A stretch of DNA of 64,000 bases. It comes from Neoceratodus forsteri (Eukaryota; Chordata; Ceratodontiformes; Ceratodontidae). Position 1 is the stretch's first letter. The number at the start of each line of letters is the position of its first letter. The stretch lies in the NCBI GenBank assembly GCA_016271365.2, contig CM057450.1, positions 1,807,181,967 through 1,807,245,966 on the forward strand. Reading direction: 5' to 3'. Both the position numbers and the translations under genes were made by a program. A model generated the notes under the pieces. The model saw nothing but the letters and a program-made list of their open reading frames with translations, was not told the origin of the DNA and searched no databases. Positions 1-11,685 of the stretch are shown one piece after another.

Positions 1-3000
1 AAGGCTCTCACCTGCCAGTATCTAAGCTGATGATGCCTCCCCAACTTTAAGCTATTTTGGATTTGAGTAAAGGTACACACCTCCCCCTGCACTAGTAGGT
101 TACCCACAGTACTTATTCCACCCCTTTCCCAGTCTCTAAAATTCCCGTCCTCCATCCCATGGAGAAAGAAGGATTCCTCCCCATTACATCTCACCACTTT
201 CTGAGTTGTACCCAGGCCTCCAGCATCTTTCCAATCATGGGTTTGCCATTCCCTACCATCCTAAAAGCCTCAAGTCCTTTTGTATGAAGGCACGCTGTGA
301 GCCTACCACTGTTACCTTTCTGCTCTAAATCTATCCAGCTGGCAACCTTTGACTGGTGAACCCAGTCTGCTAAGTTTCGTTGCTGTATAGCAAGATAATA
401 ATTCCTCAGATCTGGGAAGTTCAATCCCCCCTATTCTTCTCCACCTTCAACCTTTGAAGATTGGCTCTGGGTCTTTTCCCTCACCGTATAAAACTAGAGA
501 AAACACCTTCCATCCGTTTCAAATCTTTTTTGGTGAGTCCCACATTAAGCATCTACATCTGGTACAGAATTCGTGGAAGCACATTTATCTTGATGAGATT
601 AACTCTCCTAAGCCATGAAATTGGAATGTGCATCCACTTGCTAAGATCCATTTCTATGTTTTTAATCGGGGGGGATAATTAAAGCCATACAGAGACCCCA
701 AGGATTTCCCCACTTTGATCCCTAAATAGGTAAAACTGTTTTGTACCACCTTCAATCCCCATTTCTCCTCAGTTTGTTCTTGGTCCAGGAAGAGAAGCAA
801 TTCAAACTTGCCCCGGTTAGCCTTGTAACCCGAAAAATCCTCAAACACCACAACCAGTGCCAGCAGCAGAGGCATGGAGTCCCATGGGTTATGGATGAAT
901 AAGAGCATGTCATCAGTGTAAAATGCAACTTTATGAGGTGTTCCAGCCTTCCCCTTGATCCCCTCTGTATCATTGTGCTGGTAAATTGCTGCTGCTAGCG
1001 GTTCTATTACTAACATAAACAGCAAAGGGGATAGGGGTACCCCTGCCTAGTACCCCTCTCAAGACACAGCTGGTCCAAAAACTCCCCATTCACTAGAATC
1101 CTGGCCCTTGGGTCCTCATAGATGACCCGAACCCATTTCATGTATTGTTCACCCAGACCAGACCGGGACATAACCTCAAAAAGATATTTCCACTCCATGC
1201 TATCAAACGATTTTTCTGCGTCCATAGACAGAATGCCCATGCTTTCCCCATGCTGAGATGCCCTCCACACCACATTGAGGAGGCAGCGCATATTATGATA
1301 AGACTGTCGCCCCCTCAATGAACCCGGTCTGGTCTGGGTGAACATGATCCGGAAGGACCTCTTCCAACCTGACGGCCAGTACTTTAGCCAGTATTTTTAC
1401 ATGACAGTTAAGCAGCAATATGGGCCTATACGATGCACATTCCAGCTCATCTTTTCCGGATTTTGGGACCAAACATGTCACTGCCTCATCACACAACCTT
1501 GGCAATACCAAACTCCCCTCCTCAGGTTTCTTGAACACTTCATACAAGACCCCTGTCAGCTGACCCCGCATCAGTTGTTAATATTATATCGGGAACCCAT
1601 CGGGTCCACTGGCCTTGCCTCTCTTTAATTTCTGTGTGGCCTCCCCTATCTCCACCTGCGGGATTGGACAGTTCAACCCCCTCCCTTTGCGCAGACGTCA
1701 GTCTTGGCATTTTTAATTTTATCTAGAAAAGCCTTAATTTGGTCCTTCTTCCCCCTATGTTTGGTTCCATGTAATTGGTTATAAAAAGTTCTAAAACATT
1801 CCCTTATCCCCTTAGCATCTGGACAAATGGTCCCTGACGCATTCTTTATGCTTCTAATCTGAACTGGGCACCGTCCACCCTTCATTAGATGAACAAGCAG
1901 TGGTTCCGTTCGATAACCCCACTCGAATATCTGGCATTTGCAGTATACCCAGGATCTGCCCGTTTCTTCCCGGAGCAAAGTATTCAAAGTTTCCCTGGTT
2001 GTTTTTAATAAATGCTCTGCGTCACCTTTCTCACATCCCTCTACCCTCTTTTCTAAATCCTTCAGTTCCTTTTCTAGTTCTTCCCTTTGTATCCTTTTCT
2101 CTTTTCTGAGTCTTGCCATATATTCTGTTATTACCCCACGCATATACACTTTTTCTGCATCCCAAAAGAACTGCTTAGTTATGGCACAGGGTCATAATGT
2201 CGCAAGGCAGAATGCTGTGCAACTTAATCGCATTGCGCAATTCCAGTGAAACTTTTGTTCTGTGGGGGGCTCCACCCCCACACCCCCTGGACCTCCCCCA
2301 CTAAGAATTCTAACTCCAGGGGGAGTTCAACACAGAGAGTGTACAGGTCTGCGGTTCGCGCATAATGCCATACGCTATTAAGTGTACGACATTATACCCC
2401 AGTATGATGAGTTATATCTGGGCTGGTATTTGTCTCAACGTAATATCGCCATTGCTCCGCTAGATATTCCCGGAAGTCCTTGTTCCTAGCCATATATATG
2501 GGGAACCTCCACTGGGGGGGGTGGGGCCCTCCCATTCCTCTCTACAGTATATCCCAAGTATCACCATTGCATGATCAGACACATATATGGAGCCATGTGA
2601 TACGTCCTGCACTCTCCCACACTACTTCCTAGGCAGGTAAATGTAATCTATATGTGACCACACTTTATGTGGGTTGGAAAAAAACGTATATTCTTTTGCC
2701 CCCGGATTGCGTGCCTGCCACCCGTCCAGCAGGTCCAAATCTGCTACACTCATCTGCCACTGTCTCAGCGCAGCTGATGTCCGACCCCTACCCTCTGAGT
2801 GATCCAATATTGGGTCCATCGTCCAATTAAAATTCCCCCTTCCCCAATATTAGGCCTGGGAATTGCTTCTTGGTTAGAAGGTCCAGAAGTGACTCATAAA
2901 ATGTTGGGTCATACACTGCCGGGGCATAAATGCTTCCATATGTAAGTTTTTCACCGCATAATTCCCCAGATATAAAAACAAATCTGCCCTCTTTCTGATC

Positions 3001-3260
3001 CTTAACCACTTTTTTAACATCAAAGGGAAAAGTCTTGTGTTTGAGGATAGCCAACCCCCTTTTATGAGAAAAGTAGGACGCAACATAATATTTACCCACC
3101 TAGTTTCTAACCAACTTTTTATCACCTCCGTCAGGTGGGTTTCTTGAACAATACAACCTGTGTTCCCACCTGCCTCCAGGTGGTTAACAGCAATTGCATT
3201 TCACTGGTGTGTATGACCTTTACATTCCATGAGACCACCTGGGATTTGGTTCTTAGCCAT
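1..3260 (-). pseudogene. L1/Tx1 ORF2 remnant (endonuclease + reverse transcriptase)
   Basis: An ORF2p nicks target DNA and primes reverse transcription there. Read on the minus strand, an ATG at 3260-3258 precedes an endonuclease start with SWNVK; the expected QETHL has decayed. Further on come a GLAIL segment and an SDHS-type end region near 2640-2820 (RTSAALRQW, HIDYIYL). A linker follows (1673-2149), then the RT: YRPILLLN around 1430, DAEKSFDSMEW near 1200, RQGYP near 1050 and the catalytic box as FYTDDM at about 904-921. The segment at 191-424 (NFPDLRNYYLAIQQRNLADW) is the post-RT L1 region. At least six frame breaks are needed to read through, and the extreme C-terminus is off-window. 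No functional product is expected. Confidence 0.88.
2187..2402. mobile_element. 216-bp MITE with terminal inverted repeats inside L1 ORF2
   Basis: The left end reads CAGGGTCATAATGTCG and the right end, read from the other strand, CTGGGGTATAATGTCG: about 16 bp of near-matching terminal inverted repeat. The interior is unrelated to L1 and contains a C-rich tract. The L1 coding sense resumes on both sides, so this is a later insertion. No convincing target duplication was seen and no superfamily is assigned. The phrase ATTAAGTGTACG near its right end recurs near 40326 in the hairpin-rich insert, hinting at a related family. Confidence 0.6.
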
Positions 3261-4670
3261 TATTCAGTACCCACCCACCCATGAGCCCCTCACATAACAA
3301 TGACTACTACCATATTCTGCAATATTGTATAGAGACCCACAATATTTTACAATCAATCTTGACAAAGCCTGAATAAGTATACTTATACTTAAAACAATTT
3401 CTGCACCTGAAAAGAGTAAACATTTAGAACAGTAACTTCAAAAACCAAAATCATGCAAACTCCCACCTCCTCCCCCGTCCCCTTCCCTTTCTCATATCAC
3501 CAAGCGCTGCATTTGTGTATTTTGATTTCTACATTTCCCTAGTCCTCCCTCTCATCTCTGAACCCCCACCATTTGTTAGCAACCTGTTTCTTATTTTTCC
3601 TCCTTCCTGGACCTTTTAGCCCTCGCTGCTCCCTCCCTTAAATTCCATTTTGTACCATTCTCCCCCATCCAACCCATTTCCCCACCCTCCATACAGAGAT
3701 TAGAAATACCCCCCATCTGCCCTTCCTCTCCCAGTCCAGTCCATGACACTAACTGCTTCATAGGCAAGAGTGTCATATAAAACCTTTCTTTGACATATAC
3801 ATCCCATCGCCCCATCCGAAAGCCGAATTCAACCTACTACCTCCCTTCATGTTTAAAGGATTATGTGTGTTCCAATTACCATTAAACTAGTTTCCCCACT
3901 TCACCTCACCAAGAAGGAAAAACCCCACCCTCAAGTCCGAGGTATCATGTCCTCTGATCCCCACTCCAAACATTCTGAAGAGATGAACTTCTAAAATGAA
4001 TTTAGGAGAGGAGAGAAATCTCCAACAAATCCCTAACTAACCTCTATGTTTACAACGTATGTGCAAATCACCTCCCTACTAATATCCATCTCTCTCCTAT
4101 CTGAGGTTCCCCTGTCCCCCAAGACAGCTTGCTAGAAATTGAGCCACGAGCATCAAACAGAAGCCCCACCCAACAAGGCCCAGACTTTCACCATCCGACT
4201 TCCCGCTTCGGTCACCAATATCATAGGTGGCCAGCTCTCCCGAGGGAGAGAAGGGAACCTCTTCAACAACTGGGCTGGGGTGAAACTGAGGATAGCTTAG
4301 GCAAGGAGCGATAACATCACAGACCATCATTACCCTCAGTCTAAAGCCATCTCTCCCTCCCGTCACCCCCCTACTGAAGGAAATTCACCCCTTTTTCACC
4401 CATTTTCCAACATTACCCTTTGCTGTGGTGCTTTACATGAAAAAACAAAGAAGATCACTTTCCTCCTCCTTCCAGTCCAGACAGTTCATGGTTCCATACT
4501 CAGTTCTTCATGGGTAAGCCTTAGTAGGCCGCTATCTCCTCCTTGCACCATCCCACGAAAAATGCCAAATGCACATGCTGAAGAATACACAACTGAACAC
4601 GAATTCAAGCAGGAACAAAATTAAAACAAATTTGTAAAGAACCTTGCACATTAGCACAGTCTTACGTTCT
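3261..4670 (-). other. Long purine-rich spacer between L1 ORF1 and ORF2
   Basis: About 1.4 kb between the ORF2 start and the ORF1 stop. On the element's sense strand it is rich in G and purines. It shows no LINE-like protein; short open stretches at 3591-3815 and 4097-4366 on the minus strand are low in complexity and match nothing I recognise. No terminal inverted repeats or poly(A) were seen that would mark it as an insertion. It may be a genuine long inter-ORF spacer of this family or an old unrecognised insert. Confidence 0.5.
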
Positions 4671-5505
4671 TCAACCCATTTTCAGTTGTAGGGATTTCAC
4701 ATATTGCTCGGCCTTTGCAATTTCCCAAAAAGAAAATATTGCCCCCTCATAGCGAATCTTCAGAGTAGCAGGGTATGTCAGGAAATTCTCGACCTTCATA
4801 GATCTCAGTTGAGCCATAAATCCATTAAACTTTTTCCGTCATTGCAGCAATCGTGCAGAATAATCTTGTGACGGGAACAAGTGGACCCCATCTTACTCAT
4901 CTGCCCCTTCTCCTTAAAAGCTCTCAGCACAGTCTCCCAATCCTGAAAGTTATGAAATCTCATTATTATCTGCCTTTGGGGTTGGTCGGAAGGGGGTCTA
5001 GCCATCACTGCACGATGGGCTCTTTCCATCGTAATGTGCCCATTTTTGGGCTGGAGGCCATCCAACATGTTGGTCACCTCCTTCCCCTCTGGCAACCCTC
5101 TCAGGCACAAGTTGAGCCAGCGTTGGTAATTTTCTTGATAATCAAACACTTCTCTAAAATCCTCCAGCTCTTTTTGTAGTGCTTGGACCTACCCCAGAAC
5201 TGCTGCCAGCTCATCCTCCAGGGTGGAGATTCGATCCTCTGCCTCCATTAATTTATTGACTTGTGCAATCTGCTGTTCCAGAACCTTCTGCAATTTTGAA
5301 TCAAGTTTGCCCTCCAACTTAATGAGACATGGCTCCAGTGCTGCGATCACTTGCCCCGTTACCTCTCTGCCGAGTGCCGCCACTTCTTCCGCCGTCAGGG
5401 AAATCAGGCCAGAATTTTCAGCCATCGTGGCAGCCACCACCTTTTTGCCACTTTTGATCGCTAACCTCTGGCTTTTGGAGGGATTTGGGTAAGATAGTCA
5501 TCCAT
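4671..5505 (-). pseudogene. L1/Tx1 ORF1p remnant (coiled coil, RRM, C-terminal domain)
   Basis: ORF1p is the trimeric RNA chaperone that packages L1 RNA. The minus strand reads from an ATG at 5505-5503 (MDDYLTQIPPKARG) through a frame break into a coiled-coil region (5189-5440; heptad-like LEGKLDSKLQKVLEQQIAQV). The RRM-like domain follows (4805-5149; LCLRGLPEGKEV, ERAHRA, RQIIMRFHNFQDWETVL). After another frame shift near 4815 comes the C-terminal domain (YPATLKIRYEGAIFSFW) ending at a TGA read from 4673-4671. Domain order and spacing match vertebrate L1 ORF1p. At least two frameshifts make it non-functional. Confidence 0.85.
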
Positions 5506-5659
5506 GGTGCTCCCGGTCACCTCTCCACATACTTTGCATTGGAAATATGAGGTATTTTTATTAATAATTACTTTATCAGCCGTCAGCACGGAGCGATGTG
5601 GGATGTGTCTGTCCGATTAGCTGCTTATTAGTGTCCCCCGATACCCATTTTAACTGCCT
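5506..5659. other. Short stretch, probably L1 5' leader
   Basis: No open frame or repeat signature. It lies directly 5' of the L1 ORF1 start and before the long hairpin, so it is probably what remains of the L1 5' untranslated region. This is inferred from position only. Confidence 0.3.
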
Positions 5660-6240
5660 ACATAGCAGGCAGCTCTGCTTCACGTATGTCAGTTCTGTGG
5701 GTTAGATAGAGCACTGCAGTCTGAGCACACATGGGGGTGGGGGATTTGTGGGCAAGGCAACCGCAATCTCTTTCAGTAAAGTGAGAAAAACAACAAAAGC
5801 AAACAGCAGTCAGAGTGTGCAAGTCATGAACTGGGAACAAGAATCAGAAGTGAGAAATGTGAAACTATCCAAGCAGCTGTACTGCTGAAACTATGGATGA
5901 CACGGTGTTTTGGAATTATTACCAAAAACAGAATGATCACACAGACTTGCACAGAACAAAATTATTGTGCAAGTCTGCATGATCATTCTATTTCTGGCAA
6001 TAATTCCGGAACACTGTGTCAGCTATGGTTTCAGCAGTACAGCTGCTTAGATAGTTTGGCATTTCCCAGCTCCAGTTCCCGTTCCCAGTTCAAGACTTGC
6101 ACACTTTGACTATGCTTATGTTGTTTTTGCAAACATTGACTTCTGTCTGCTTTTGTTGTTCTTCCAATCCTTGCATGTTCAGGCTGCAGTGATTTCTCTA
6201 ACCCACACAAACATGAAGCAGAGCTGCCGGCTACCATCCA
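5660..6240. repeat. Long imperfect inverted repeat (two arms of about 280 bp, 14-nt loop)
   Basis: The left arm (about 5660-5952) and the right arm (about 5967-6240) are reverse complements over nearly their whole length with mismatches and small indels, by eye about 80-85% alike. The centre is a perfect 10-bp stem (AGACTTGCAC / GTGCAAGTCT) around a 14-nt loop. Matching outer blocks include GGCAGCTCTGCTTCA at the left edge against its complement at 6215-6230, and AGCAGCTGTACTGCTGAAAC against 6030-6050. No transposase or LINE protein is present. It could be a fold-back transposon, a large palindromic MITE or a hairpin-RNA source. A transcript would fold into one long stem. Confidence 0.85.
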
Positions 6241-6586
6241 TATTACAGTATTAGCCAAGTCAGGAATAACACAAGTAACAGTATAGACAACTTTCTGGAT
6301 TTTTTTTCTGGAAACTATCCAGCTGGAGACAATGAGAAAAAACTACCCTATTACAGTTCAAAACGTGTTACTTTCAAAGTACACACAGTTTTTGCTACTC
6401 AAACCAATTTCACCATTTGAAATTGGACCGACTGACGTTACCCCACAACATCACTTCTGGTACTCTAAGCAGTGAATGGCTCCGGGCACAGTAACCTCTT
6501 CCTCACAAAATATAAAAAGTCAAAAACTAGCCTGAGGAGTTAATAAACTCACAAAGTGATTGCACTGCAACATCCATTTTGTGACA
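6241..6586. other. No feature recognised
   Basis: Unique-looking AT-rich sequence with no open frame, inverted repeat or element end that I can support. Confidence 0.4.
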
Positions 6587-6808
6587 TTAACAGGATAACA
6601 GCTGGAGGATTTTGCTAAATCGTTTTAATACACCTCTGTAGCTCTTTAATGGTCCAACTGAACAATGGATGGCACACCCCAACAACACAGCATCACCGTA
6701 GCATTTCACTTGGATGCCAGCATTTATGATATGAGCCCAGTTCTGGTGGCATCCCCATGGCATTTTATCTGGTCCAGGAGCGTTATCATGCATACAGTTC
6801 CTTAACAC
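6587..6808 (-). pseudogene. Possible small LINE reverse transcriptase fragment
   Basis: The minus strand carries a 73-residue open stretch beginning CMHDNAPGPDKMPWG. APGPDK-P resembles the conserved N-terminal RT motif of many non-LTR elements (APGPDGIP). Downstream residues are not recognisable as RT, so the fragment is either very short or coincidental. No neighbouring sequence supports a longer element. Confidence 0.25.
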
Positions 6809-7904
6809 AGTGTCTGTACAAAATAATTTATAATAAGAGATCTAGGTCTAACTTTTGCCTCCATTAATTTGTTCAGCTGATGTTCCTGTGAAATCGTTTT
6901 TCATCCTTATGTAAGCAGCTTCTCTCTGTTCAGCTCAGGGCTGGTTACTGGAGGGCTTTGAAGTATTAGGTTTGACCATGAGAGTTATCTTCTAGAGGGG
7001 CCTCTTATTTACTTGGTGATAGGCTATCTGGATGTTTGTGTATAGGATTATTTTACTCAGCCAGAAGCGGAAAAATTCTCTCATGAATATTCATGATTCT
7101 GCCCCCTCTTGATTGTCTGTAAGAAAAGCAGGTAAGCAGCAAGGAATGAGCTTGGGTTCTTGTATATCAGCATCTCAACGAAGGAGTCCAGCCTCTGACT
7201 GTGACCCAGCAGAGGCCTGTGGGCCCATGGATGGTGGCAGAATCCCTGTGTCCAGGTGGCCCTGGTCCCTGTTCTGTCTTCAGAGCTCCATTAGTAGGTG
7301 CCAGGAAGATGAGTCTCCTAGGAAGACCTCAAGGACCCCAGAGAGATGGAAAACTAGATGGCACAACAGGAAAAGTGGAGGGCTGCCTCTCGAGTGGCTA
7401 CAGGGATCCTTGCAGATCCACTCCTGCCAAGAGCTGCTGGAAGATGGCTCAGGACTAATTGGAGCCACCAATCAAAAAGGGCAAAGTTCTAAGTAAGCCT
7501 TGCATTAAGGCTGTCCTGTTCAGTGTTAAAGCTCAGGTAACTCAGAGTACTTCCCCCTGGCATCATAGTAGAATGAATGGTCAGCAGATGGAGGGGGCTT
7601 GATAAGAGTTGGGTTCAGTACGTCCCATGTGAGGGACCAGACATAGGAGTATGTTTCTTTGGGCCACTAGGGCTATCAGTATTTCATCTAAAAGAGGCAG
7701 GTAAGGCCAGACCTACTAAATCATAGTTAGTAGTACTGTCATAAGGCTGACATGCTTTTCACTTAATTGTCCTGCAAGTGTATAAGAAGTTATGTGCAGG
7801 CATGTGGTTGCTCTAGGGATAGTATTCACCCTACTTGGAGAGTGCTACTACACAAATGGTTGTGGGAATGTCAGGGCTCCAGGGACCCCATAAGGAGGAT
7901 AGCA

Positions 7905-7905
<1 letters not shown>
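6809..7905. other. No recognised gene; one open frame of unknown origin
   Basis: The longest open stretch (7113-7496, plus, 127 residues) has no domain I know and a composition rich in S, R, Q and G; a frame overlapping it on the same strand is open as well, which argues against coding. No element ends were found. Probably an old untranslated repeat fragment or unique DNA. Confidence 0.3.

Positions 7906-7949
<44 letters not shown>
7906..7949. repeat. (TA)22 microsatellite
   Basis: 44 nt of uninterrupted TA dinucleotide. A long pure TA run is self-complementary and prone to cruciform extrusion and length change. Confidence 0.97.
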
Positions 7950-7951
<2 letters not shown>

Positions 7952-10439
7952 TGGTGTAAATTTACTTGGACTCATTCAGAGATAATGTAAATATTTATAC
8001 TTCTTAAGTTCAGGGGTAAACCTGGCAATGTTAAAGTGAAAGCATTTTGGAGGAAGATTGCCTTGGAATAGTGGAGATGAAAATTGGAGCTCCAGATATT
8101 AGAGACTGCAGTCAATACAGCTATTACTGTACTGACTGTAGGAAGGATAGTATGGAGGAGTGCTCTGAGAGTGAAATGCCCTTTTATTATGTGTGATGGT
8201 CAGAGTCCCCTGCAGTCCCAAGTGAGCCTCTTTCTGTCTCTTAGGCCTTTGCCATTGAGATTGTCTGGACTAGTGGCATTGCTATCAAGGTCTCTTCTTT
8301 GGCAAGAGCTCAGACCCTGGTACTCTGATGGCCCTTTTCTGCCACCTTCTACCCTTTAGACTCCCCGTAGTGAGGGGCTCTGCTATGGGCACACACTACT
8401 GTCTTGGAGACCTTTTACTATGCACCCCTTTTATCCAGTTACTCTTCCCCCGAGATGCAGTCACAACCAACCAGTTACTCCAGTCTTTGGAAAAATAACT
8501 AATTTATTGATAAAGACTGGTTGGATAAAAACAACATTAACAATCAGGTATGACACTATTTACACATCGTAAAACAACAGTTAATGTACAGGATTGTAAA
8601 GGAAAGCTTTCACACTTGTGCAGGTAAACACTTCTTTTTTTACACGTTACAGAGTCTTTCTATCTCACTATCCACTAGCTTTGTTACTTCAACCTTTCTC
8701 TGCAGACACACAGTTTGGCTCCCTCCTTGGACACACAGAAAGCCCAACGAAAAGAGGAAGAAACTGTCTGGGTTGCAGCATTTATGCCCCCCCGTGCCAC
8801 AGTCAAGCAAGGCTGTGATTGTCAGTTTCCTGTGCCCATCTTCATCTGACTGGCTGAAACTGCTACAGGCTTGGAATTTTGTGTGATGTCTACCTTGTGA
8901 TATTATCTGTCCTTCATTGTCTCTGGGACCCAGCTTCATTTCACAGATTACTTAGCATCTGAATGTATGAGATCAGATGTTGTTGAGACAGTCTATCTCT
9001 GATTCCTGTGTGTACTGGAACTTATCCCCCTTCCAGGAAGCCAATACAGTGAAGGTCCACATTACTTAAGAAACCCTGTTGGGCTATTGAGAATCTCTCC
9101 CAAATAGCCCAGTTTTCTCACCTTTGATCAATGGTTCCTGACCCTTCACAGCCACAGAAATTACTAGCATTTGACAAAATGTTTTAGACTACTGTATCAG
9201 CAAGGGTTGGCTGATTGTCACATTGTTTAACATCACAGTGATTAAGTAAATACACCCAGCTTGACCCCAGCTCCATATCTGGTCTCAGTACAGGGTTTTA
9301 TTTAACTCTAAAAACTGATTAGCGTTTTGTTCATTGAAGTGCTAAAACATTGTGAAAATGCATAGCACTTGCCTCACTGTGTTTAACAAACATAACACTT
9401 CTAGAAAACCTATATAAATACGTTCTGTACAATTAGTATTGTCCCAAGAAAAAAACTGCTAATCAATTATTTAAAACCCTGCAGCAGTGCCCCTATTACA
9501 GTGCAAAAGTCCCAAGGTACCGACAGTGATTGTGCAGCTACAGATTCTGTGATGCAACACATTTACTCCTCTGATTTGACAACCACCATACACCCCTAGA
9601 CAAAGGGTGTGTGTGTGTGGGGTGGCTCTTATACTCATAAGACGTGTTTTGAAAATGTTGTATCTATACTTGAGTTTAAATCTGGGCCTCGGTAATTGGA
9701 GTTAAATTTCCATAGCCTTTAGCAACAAAGGACCAACATGTTTTATAGTCTTTCTCTAGAATCACTTTCCTAAGCACATTCTAAGATGAGTGCTGATGCT
9801 TCATTTTTTTTCCTCTTTAATAACTTTCCTATATTCCATTTCTTAGTATTCGAATACCTAATGTTCTGAATTGTCTAATTTTCTTTGTAAATTTCACAAG
9901 TTTATTCAGTTCTTTTTTGATATTTTAAACATGTTATTATTATACCATGAACACATCTTTCTGTTCTTTGTATTATTTTTGCAAATTATAAGTTCTATCT
10001 GATCATACTAATGTTGTGATCCCTTACTTGGCAAGTCAGGGCTATTAGAATTAAAAATTTCAACCTCCATGTTATGACTCTAAAAATCTTAATTTAGTTT
10101 CAACTAATTGATCACAATGGATTCTCATTTTATTAAAAATGTCAAATTGATCATGATTACTAGTGTTACGTGATCTATCAGTTGTTAGTTTCTGTTGTGG
10201 TAACCAGGGATAGATGTTCTAATTCTGATATTGAGAGAATGTTTAGATCCGAGATCACAAATCAGACATGCAGATTAATACCTACTTGACTGATGGATGA
10301 TGCATCGCTCAGTCCATAATAAGTGAAATCACCTATTTGATTACTGAAGGTCCTACAATTATTATATATTCATTGCCTACCATAAACCGTAACGGTTATT
10401 TGCCACTTTCATTAACAGTTTTATCTTACTAAACTTTGT
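7950..10439. other. 2.5-kb stretch without a recognised gene
   Basis: Short open frames at 8084-8359 and 8584-8939 overlap on both strands and show no family similarity. A short GT run lies at 9608-9620. From about 9700 to 10439 the sequence is AT-rich and may be the decayed continuation of the minus-strand LINE that is recognisable at 10440-10990, but no motif can be named there. Confidence 0.35.
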
Positions 10440-10990
10440 TGTGTTGACCTTATTATTAGACAATAAATTGGAATCTGGAGGTTAGTTCTTTATCTTCCTC
10501 CTCCTCCTTCTTCAAGTGGTCCTCCAATCTAGAATTAAAGCTACCCAAAAGTAAGACCTAAAAAGAGAAACATTCTGTTCATAAAAGATTCACCGCTTGA
10601 GAGTAGATCACTCCAAATGTGATTGAGTAATATTTGGATGAAAGGAGACAATATAAATATTCAGAAAAAAACAGCTTTACTTTCACTCCCAATAATAATT
10701 TCTAGGCTAGATTTCTCATTCAGTTCCAATGTGTACATAATAAATCCTAAGTGCATTTTGGTAGCTATTAGTATACCAACCCACTGGTCTTTTCTACCCA
10801 ATTTCACACTGTTCATTATGTGAACATCATGTCCAGGGATCTCATTTCCACCACATTTCTGGAAGTTAAAGATGTCATAGTTATTAATACAGTCCATAAA
10901 GGAGTGATCAGATAGTTTGTTGCCTACACCTCCTATATTCCGGGACAAGCTTTTAATTTGTGCAATATCCTTAGAAACATCCTTAAGGCA
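10440..10990 (-). pseudogene. Decayed LINE endonuclease (CR1/L2/Vingi-like), minus strand
   Basis: The minus strand reads NIGGVGNKLSDHSFMDCINN then YDIFNFQKCGGNEIPGHDV and DQWVGILI: the standard opening of an APE-type endonuclease in CR1/L2/Vingi-group LINEs (N-x-x-x-L-x-NKLSD, D-x-x-x-x-QE, G-x-AIL). The catalytic E of the QE pair is lost (QKCGG). Further 3', beyond several stops, FNSRLEDHLKKEEEE fits the GDFN box. This enzyme would nick target DNA for integration. The copy is heavily mutated and its RT is no longer recognisable. The clade is uncertain. Confidence 0.6.
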
Positions 10991-11061
10991 GATGAGTCAT
11001 GTCTTACCATCAGGAGATTTATTGCTTGACAGTCCACACTCATGTCTTGTAACACCCTGAA

Positions 11062-11403
11062 TCATTTGTTTATTATTAGTTTATTTGACTGTTTTATGAT
11101 TGAATTTAAAGGCCTATCAAGTTCAGTAAACAAGGTGCAGTAGTAGCATGTTGTCCCTGGGTGTACTGATCTTTTATGACTTTCTGATATCTCAGTTAAA
11201 AACAAACCCTTCTCATCTAAATTTTTGCTAACTCCCAAAATTACACAAGGTAGAACTGTAACAATCATGCGAAAATGTTGCCAACTATTCATAACGTGTA
11301 CATTTTCAGAGTGACAGTGTTTACAGTGCAATAAAGGTTTGAGCAGTGTAAATAGTGCATTAACCAGGAACAACGTGTATGGTAGATATGACTTGCCCAT
11401 CAT
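11062..11403 (-). pseudogene. Possible LINE ORF1 zinc-binding fragment
   Basis: A 113-residue open stretch on the minus strand lies just upstream of the endonuclease remnant, as an ORF1 would. It has two C-x-x-C knots (HCKHC near residue 27, CYYC near residue 83) and an intervening histidine-rich segment, compatible with a PHD- or zinc-finger-like fold as in some LINE ORF1 proteins. No closer family match can be named. Confidence 0.35.
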
Positions 11404-11685
11404 AATGCCATGCTAAGAAGGAGTGGAAACATTGGGTCCTAGTCAAGTAATCCATTATTCTGTCAATGATGATAGCTTACAGGACCTTGCCCAACACTGA
11501 TGTCAATGCTGACTCCCTGTTGATGCCCCAAGAGCAACCCTGGATATTTCTTATAACTCCAGATTGGGCCCATATGGTCTTGTACTCAGACCTCCTTCAC
11601 CTGAGCATCTGTAAGCCTATCTCCCTTTAATTTATTTTACAATTTTTTGCCAGGAAAGACATACTAAGCTAAGGCTAGCTTCCAA
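11404..11685. other. No feature recognised
   Basis: About 280 bp without an open frame, repeat or element end that I can support. Confidence 0.4.

Larger units (their letters stand above)
1..5505 (-). mobile_element. L1/Tx1-like LINE, minus strand, 3' end outside window
   Basis: Two broken coding regions in L1 order on the minus strand: an ORF1p-like RNA-binding protein (4671-5505) and an ORF2p-like endonuclease/reverse transcriptase (1-3260). The C-terminal part of ORF2 and the 3' UTR would lie beyond position 1, so the copy is cut by the window. The long spacer between the two frames (3261-4670) is unusual for L1. A 216-bp palindrome-ended insert sits in ORF2. Frameshifts and stops are spread throughout, so this is a dead copy. 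The clade call rests on the L1-type endonuclease and ORF1p C-terminal domain; L1 and Tx1 cannot be separated without alignment. Confidence 0.85.

Noticed and set aside
7113..7496. 127-residue open frame as a possible host gene
   Set aside because: A second frame on the same strand is equally open, composition is biased, and there are no splice, promoter or domain signs.
8400..9100. LTR of an endogenous retrovirus
   Set aside because: TTTATT-type words and a plausible polyadenylation complement were noticed, but no paired LTR, primer-binding site, polypurine tract or gag/pol was found.
10661..10948. Host exonuclease/phosphatase gene
   Set aside because: The opening words match LINE APE endonucleases, with stops beyond and a lost catalytic residue.
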